A stretch of DNA of 9,752 nucleotides from an uncultured Sutterella sp. (lineage in GTDB: Bacteria > Pseudomonadota > Gammaproteobacteria > Burkholderiales > Burkholderiaceae_F), in assembly GCA_900544335.1 (NCBI GenBank), contig UQUS01000039.1:1-9752 (forward strand), in the 5' to 3' direction. The notes below the pieces were generated by a model that searched no databases, was not told the DNA's origin, and worked only from the letters and a program-made list of their open reading frames with translations. The number at the start of each line of letters is the position of its first letter. Position 1 is the stretch's first letter. This document shows positions 6,301 to 9,752 of the stretch, one piece after another. The position numbers and the translations under genes were made by a program.

Positions 6301-7923
6301 ATGACTAAATACATATTCGTAACAGGCGGCGTTGTTTCTTCACTCGGCAAGGGCATTACAGCGGCATCCCTCGGACGCCTTCTGAAAAGTCGCGGCTACA
6401 AAATCACCATCGAAAAGTTCGATCCCTACATCAATATCGACCCGGGCACGATGAGTCCGTACCAACATGGGGAAGTCTTTGTCACGGACGACGGGGCCGA
6501 AACCGATTTGGATCTCGGGCACTACGAGCGCTTTATCGACATAAATCTTACGAAAAACTCCAATGTAACGACGGGCAAGATTTACCAGTCGATTATCACC
6601 AAGGAGCGACGCGGGGACTATTTAGGGCGAACCGTTCAGGTAATTCCCCATGTGACAAACGAAATTAAGTCGCACGTGTACGATGTGGCAAAACTTGAAA
6701 ATGCTGATTTTGTCATTACCGAAATCGGCGGAACGGTGGGCGATATCGAAAGTTTGCCGTTTCTTGAGGCCATTCGTCAGGTCAAAAAAGACATCGGCAA
6801 AGATAACGTCTTGTACATTCACGTCACGCTCGTGCCGTACATTGCCGGCGCCGGGGAACTGAAGACCAAACCCACGCAACACTCAGTCAAAGAGTTGCGC
6901 TCAATCGGCATTCAGCCCGACATTATCGTCTGTCGCACCGAGCATCCGATTTCCGAGAAGATGAAGGAAAAGATTGCGCTTTTCTGCGACGTGGAGCCCG
7001 AGGCTGTTATCGAAAACATCACGGCTCCGTCGATTTACGACGTACCGGTTCTCATGGAAAAAGAGGGGCTCGATACCATTGCACTTAAAAAACTCGGTTT
7101 ACCGGACTTACCGAAAGACATGACCGAGTGGCACGCGATGGTCAAGCGCATTCACACCCCGTATAAAACCCGAGTTTGCGTGGCAGTGGTCGGAAAATAC
7201 GTCGACCTTCAGGATGCCTACATCTCAATTACCGAAAGCTTGCACCATGCGGCGGTGTTCAATCAAGCCGACCTTAAGATTAAGTGGGTCAATGCCGAGA
7301 AAATCGAAAACGCTTCGGTCAACCTTGACGAAGTCTTTGCCGAGGTTGACGCAATTCTCGTCCCCGGAGGCTTCGGCAATCGCGGAATCGAAGGAAAGAT
7401 TCGCGCCATTTGTTATGCTCGGGAAAAGAAGCTTCCTTTCCTCGGGATTTGCCTCGGGATGCAGTGCGCCGTCATTGAGTTTGCCCGTGATGTGGCCGGC
7501 ATGACCGGGGCTAACAGCACGGAGTTTTATGACGAAACCGAGTACCCGGTAATTGCCCTGATGAACGAACAAAAGGATGTGACGGACCTCGGGGGTACCA
7601 TGCGACTCGGTCAGTACCCGTGCGTGACGAAAGAAGAGTCCTTGGCCAGAAAGGCGTACGGTGAAGTTCTCATCTCCGAGCGCCACCGTCACCGCTGGGA
7701 ATTCAATAATATTTATAAGGAAGCTCTTACCGGCAAGGGGCTTCGCATCGGCGGTACGTCGCCGGACGGTAAACTCGTGGAAATTATCGAATTAGACCGA
7801 GCGCTTCATCCCTGGTTTGTCGGCGTACAGTTCCATCCGGAATTTAAATCCCGCCCGACACGACCCCATCCGCTTTTCCGAGACTTTGTCGCAGCCGGCA
7901 TTGACCGTGCGAAAACCAAGTAG
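6301..7923 (+). CDS. pyrG: CTP synthase (glutamine-hydrolysing)
   Basis: Makes CTP from UTP, ATP and glutamine; cytoplasmic, a tetramer that can form filaments. The 540 residues are the normal length. The N-terminal synthetase domain has VTGGVVSSLGKG (7-18, P-loop), DPYINIDPGTMSP (41-53), EIGGTVGDIES (141-151) and KTKPTQHS (188-195). The C-terminal class I amidotransferase domain (about 290-540) has PGGFGNRG (355-362), Cys384 in LGICLGMQ and His512/Glu514 in QFHPEF. The start MTKYIFVTGG is the conserved family start. An upstream in-frame GTG at 6205 would add 32 unrelated residues and lies inside the glnA terminator hairpin, so it is rejected. There is no clear Shine-Dalgarno sequence before the ATG, where the sequence is CCCGATGCAAC, which is unusual among these neighbours. 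Whether pyrG has its own promoter in 6229-6300 is not clear. Confidence 0.98.
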   Translation: MTKYIFVTGGVVSSLGKGITAASLGRLLKSRGYKITIEKFDPYINIDPGTMSPYQHGEVFVTDDGAETDLDLGHYERFIDINLTKNSNVTTGKIYQSIITKERRGDYLGRTVQVIPHVTNEIKSHVYDVAKLENADFVITEIGGTVGDIESLPFLEAIRQVKKDIGKDNVLYIHVTLVPYIAGAGELKTKPTQHSVKELRSIGIQPDIIVCRTEHPISEKMKEKIALFCDVEPEAVIENITAPSIYDVPVLMEKEGLDTIALKKLGLPDLPKDMTEWHAMVKRIHTPYKTRVCVAVVGKYVDLQDAYISITESLHHAAVFNQADLKIKWVNAEKIENASVNLDEVFAEVDAILVPGGFGNRGIEGKIRAICYAREKKLPFLGICLGMQCAVIEFARDVAGMTGANSTEFYDETEYPVIALMNEQKDVTDLGGTMRLGQYPCVTKEESLARKAYGEVLISERHRHRWEFNNIYKEALTGKGLRIGGTSPDGKLVEIIELDRALHPWFVGVQFHPEFKSRPTRPHPLFRDFVAAGIDRAKTK

Positions 7924-7948
7924 GGGACTCGAAATTCGATTTATACAG

Positions 7949-7980
7949 GGCGCCGGCATGGTTTCCGGCGCCTTTGTTGT
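7949..7980 (+). terminator. pyrG terminator, target of the group II intron
   Basis: Arm 7949-7956 (GGCGCCGG) pairs perfectly with 7965-7972 (CCGGCGCC), loop of eight, followed by TTTGTTGTG. It starts 26 bases after the pyrG stop. The intron beginning at 7982 interrupts the downstream flank but leaves the stem and T-rich tail intact. Confidence 0.85.
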
Positions 7981-8518
7981 GGTGTGCCAGGCATGGGCAC
8001 AATCTAACGGGTGAAAGTCCCGAGCGCAGGGGATAGCACCAAGCGCATAGCCGAAGGCAAGGGTGTCCATCGTGAGGTGGAATCTGAAGGAAGCTCTAGG
8101 CAAATCGTTGGTCCGACGAATAGGAACCGCATCAGGCATATGGGAGTGGGTAAGGTTGCCACACAAACTGAAGCCCCAAGCTATACGGAACTCTCGGTGT
8201 AAATGCGGCGGATAGGTGACGAGAAAGATTGTGTTCTTACCCTGGGAGGCCTTACGGACGGAGTGCGAACTCCGGAGCAAAACTTGTCGTAAGGAGTCAG
8301 CAGAGGTCATAGTACTCGTAACTCGAGGAAGGACCGAAGCGAGTCAGTTTCCACCTGCTGCGCGCACCTCTTTCTGTGCTGCCTGAATGCTCCAGACGGG
8401 AGCGCCCCAGATAGAGAACTTTGCGGAACAGAGTTGTTTACCGAGAGGTAGGTAAAGGGAATAGGGGATGCAAGCAGAAGAACAGAGAGGACGGAGGAAA
8501 CTCCGAAGACTGCTCGCA

Positions 8519-8551
8519 ACCGCGTGGTACGAGAACCGTACGCCACGTGGT
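8519..8551 (+). ncRNA. Group II intron domain V
   Basis: Lower helix 8519-8527 pairs with 8543-8551 (nine pairs, one G-U), with a two-base bulge CG at 8541-8542. Upper helix 8528-8531 pairs with 8537-8540, with a five-base loop. The catalytic triad is CGC at 8521-8523, the class C form rather than the AGC of other classes. The fold appears intact. Confidence 0.88.
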
Positions 8552-8552
8552 G

Positions 8553-8595
8553 TGGGAGGACGCCCGTGGAATTAATCCACGGGCTCCTACCCGAT
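8553..8595 (+). ncRNA. Group II intron domain VI with branch point
   Basis: Stem 8562-8570 pairs with 8576-8584 (nine pairs, loop ATTAA). The basal stem GGG-AGG pairs with CCT-CCC, leaving A8589 bulged as the branch-point adenosine. The intron ends CGAT six bases later. The 3' exon would begin TGTTAAAA. Confidence 0.8.
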
Positions 8596-8719
8596 TGTTA
8601 AAAAAGGGAGCAAAAGGGATACCTAACAAAAATCAAATCTCAGTCAATATAAAGTCCAAGGCGACATTGATGCATTCCTTCTCCAACACGATGAGGATCA
8701 AAGCGGTCTTCTTCGGTCA

Positions 8720-9049
8720 TTGGCCCGGAACAGCGACCGACTACGGTCTTTTGTTGAGAAAGCTCTAACAGACGGACGAATACTTGAAGAAACGGAAACC
8801 ATTGTTGAAGACAAACGAATTGTCATGATTCAAAGCGGGGATGCATTCGGTGAGCAAAAGATTGTCGGCTATTTGATTAAAAAGCCAACCGACACGTCTT
8901 ATGTTCTTGTTTCCTTTATGCCAAAATTACAAGGAATCTTTTGTAATGCTCAAATCAACGGCGCTTGCGCCTGGCCGAATAAAGCCGGAGATGATATTCG
9001 TGCCACAATCCGGCTTTATGCAGAGTTAGTAGAAGAAACCGTCAATTAA
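8720..9049 (+). CDS. Unknown small protein, possibly the 3' part of a decayed gene
   Basis: I do not recognise this protein. The 109 residues from a TTG are soluble and mixed in charge, rich in Glu, Ile and Leu, with no signal or membrane segment. They read as natural protein: an amphipathic N-terminal helix, then beta-like stretches such as KIVGYLIKK and YVLVSFMPK, and a closing helix. The annotated TTG has no ribosome binding site. The same frame stays open upstream to a TAA at 8624-8626, adding plausible sequence (DIDAFLLQHDEDQSGLLRS) but no ATG, GTG or earlier TTG. In another frame, GGAG (8607-8610) sits eight bases before an ATA at 8619, followed by PNKNQISVNIK. A lost ATG plus one frameshift near 8651-8660 would join the two, so this may be a pseudogene. 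It lies just beyond the intron's 3' exon and its base composition is more AT-rich than pyrG. Confidence 0.5.
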   Translation: MARNSDRLRSFVEKALTDGRILEETETIVEDKRIVMIQSGDAFGEQKIVGYLIKKPTDTSYVLVSFMPKLQGIFCNAQINGACAWPNKAGDDIRATIRLYAELVEETVN

Positions 9050-9070
9050 CAATCCCTTTTCCGCAATGCT

Positions 9071-9113
9071 TTGCAACGTTTCTACGGCACTTCCCGTGAA
9101 AGGACCGTTGCAA
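9071..9113. repeat. Strong hairpin downstream of the unknown gene
   Basis: TTGCAACG (9071-9078) pairs with CGTTGCAA (9106-9113); inside it TTTC (9079-9082) pairs with GAAA (9098-9101) and ACGG (9084-9087) with CCGT (9094-9097), with loop CACTTC. There are sixteen pairs in all, with a one-base bulge and a GGAC side loop. It starts 22 bases after the unknown gene and has no T-run on either strand, so it is not a standard intrinsic terminator. It could stabilise the 3' end of the transcript or be a dispersed repeat. The rest of 9050-9211 shows nothing else. Confidence 0.55.
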
Positions 9114-9211
9114 TCATCTCAAAGAGAAGCACACAAATAAAGACTAACCGAGATTACAGCGAAACCGACGGAAGAGATTCGTCTTACCGACCTCTCGCCA
9201 ATCAAGGGAGG

Positions 9212-9752
9212 CTAGAAAAACGGCATCGCGTAAACGGCTGCAAGCTCCGAAAGAAGGACGGCGAACAACACGACATAAACGCGATGCGTAGGGCTAGGTA
9301 GGGCATTAAGGCGACTCGGGTTATCAAAACGCCGAAGGCAGAAGCCCTCGGCGTGTCCGCCTGCATCGCGCTCTAACGTTTGTAGGAGACCGATTAGGAG
9401 GAGTTTTAAGCGGAAAAGACGGCTTTTGTCGTGAAACCTAAGATCCACTGCGCAAGAAACTCGCTTAAAAACCTCTTTTTTCCGAGCAAACGAGGCAGCC
9501 GTCAAAAGTAAGCTCGTGCGCACATCGGCAGCTTTCGCTCCGAGTACCGGCCTTAAAAGGACGGCAAGGGCATCGGCTAGACCTGCCGGAGTTGTTTCTT
9601 TAACTAAAACCGTAGTCCAGAGAAAAAGCGTCAAAAGATGCGTGAAAAGCACGGCCGCAATCAAGGCGCTGATTCCCATGGTGTTCTCGGAGGCGGCAAG
9701 CGATGCGGCAAGCGAAAAGGCCGCCCAAAAAAGCGCAAAAAAGCCCCAGGGT
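9212..9752 (-). CDS. ECF transporter transmembrane (T) component-like protein, 3' part
   Basis: The frame is open from the window edge to a TAG, giving 179 residues with the N-terminus missing; the ATG at 9679 is internal because hydrophobic coding sequence continues upstream of it. Hydrophobic segments occur at the start (FFALFWAAFSLAASLAA), at ALIAAVLFTHLLTLFLWTTVLV and at the C-terminus (VYVVLFAVLLSELAAVYAM). Between them lies the EcfT/CbiQ/BioN pattern: KETTPAGLADALAVLLRPV, then a long basic cytoplasmic segment. T components couple a substrate-binding S protein to two ATPases in vitamin or metal uptake. The second Ala-Arg-Gly motif usually seen in this segment appears as HAEGF, and the first (near AVDLRF) is also non-standard, so the family call is reasonable but the coupling motifs are atypical. 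The substrate cannot be told, as no S component or ATPase is in view. Confidence 0.6.
   Translation of the reverse strand, partial: PWGFFALFWAAFSLAASLAASENTMGISALIAAVLFTHLLTLFLWTTVLVKETTPAGLADALAVLLRPVLGAKAADVRTSLLLTAASFARKKEVFKRVSCAVDLRFHDKSRLFRLKLLLIGLLQTLERDAGGHAEGFCLRRFDNPSRLNALPSPTHRVYVVLFAVLLSELAAVYAMPFF

Larger units (their letters stand above)
7982..8595 (+). mobile_element. Group IIC intron, without an intron-encoded protein
   Basis: A 614-base intron whose conserved blocks agree in order with the Oceanobacillus iheyensis group IIC intron as I remember it. 5' end GTGTGCC...GGCATGGG (7982-7997); GGGTGAAAGTCCCG; domain I block GGAATCTGAAGGAAGC (about 8080-8095); domain III block TTCTTACCC...GGGAGG (about 8236-8250); and GTCAGCAGAGGTCATAGTAC at the start of domain IV. 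Domain V is at 8519-8551, domain VI at about 8553-8595, and the 3' end is CGAT. EBS1 CACAA (8162-8166) is the exact complement of the last five exon bases TTGTG (7977-7981), which fixes the 5' splice site. Insertion just after a terminator stem is the known target choice of class C introns. Domain IV (about 8305-8518) contains no reverse transcriptase or maturase reading frame, so splicing and mobility would need a protein supplied in trans. Confidence 0.92.

Noticed and set aside
7792..8310. Minus-strand frame of 172 residues over the pyrG end and the intron.
   Set aside because: It is antisense to the conserved end of pyrG, the terminator and the intron core; no family resemblance.
8421..8768. 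Plus-strand frame of 115 residues across domains IV-VI of the intron.
   Set aside because: It reads through the catalytic RNA domains and shows no maturase motif. Its last part may contain the displaced start of the unknown gene, noted separately.
9071..9301. Plus-strand frame of 76 residues.
   Set aside because: It starts in a hairpin and overlaps antisense to the membrane protein gene; basic, low-complexity composition.

Overview
The window looks like a bacterial chromosome segment of about 50% GC. It carries housekeeping genes for amide-nitrogen and nucleotide metabolism, separated by remnants of mobile elements. The asparaginase has a Sec-type signal peptide, which suggests a Gram-negative host. 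The mix of genes (E. coli-like type II asparaginase, type III glutamine synthetase, IS200/IS605 and group IIC intron pieces) would fit a gut betaproteobacterium such as the Sutterellaceae. That placement is an inference from gene content and is weakly held.

Layout. 1-175: the right end of an IS200/IS605-family element, made of the last 43 codons of TnpB and an overlapping omega-RNA-like scaffold. 319-1878 (minus): guaA, GMP synthase, with a TTG start, a hairpin after its stop and a TATAAT promoter near 1940. 1945-2571: more than 600 bases without a convincing gene but with a dense run of perfect inverted repeats. 2632-3690 (minus): periplasmic L-asparaginase II with a very clear terminator. 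3691-4091: divergent control region between asparaginase and glutamine synthetase, with a 22-bp hairpin plus T-run just before the synthetase gene. 4092-6179 (plus): type III glutamine synthetase. 6301-7923 (plus): pyrG, CTP synthase. 7949-7980: pyrG terminator. 7982-8595: an ORF-less group IIC intron inserted 9 bases after the terminator stem. 8596-9050: a small unknown gene or decayed gene. 9071-9113: a strong unexplained hairpin. 9212-9752 (minus): the 3' part of an ECF-transporter T-component-like membrane protein that runs out of the window.

How the genes fit together. Asparaginase releases ammonia from asparagine in the periplasm, and glutamine synthetase fixes ammonia into glutamine. 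GuaA and PyrG are both class I glutamine amidotransferases that use that glutamine amide to make GMP and CTP. Four neighbouring genes therefore form a path from asparagine nitrogen to nucleotides, although orientation and terminators show they are not one operon.

I did not find a convincing new multi-gene system. The observations most worth a second look are the ORF-less IIC intron, whose EBS1/IBS1 pairing can be read directly; the hairpin array upstream of guaA; and the apparent attenuator in front of the glutamine synthetase gene.
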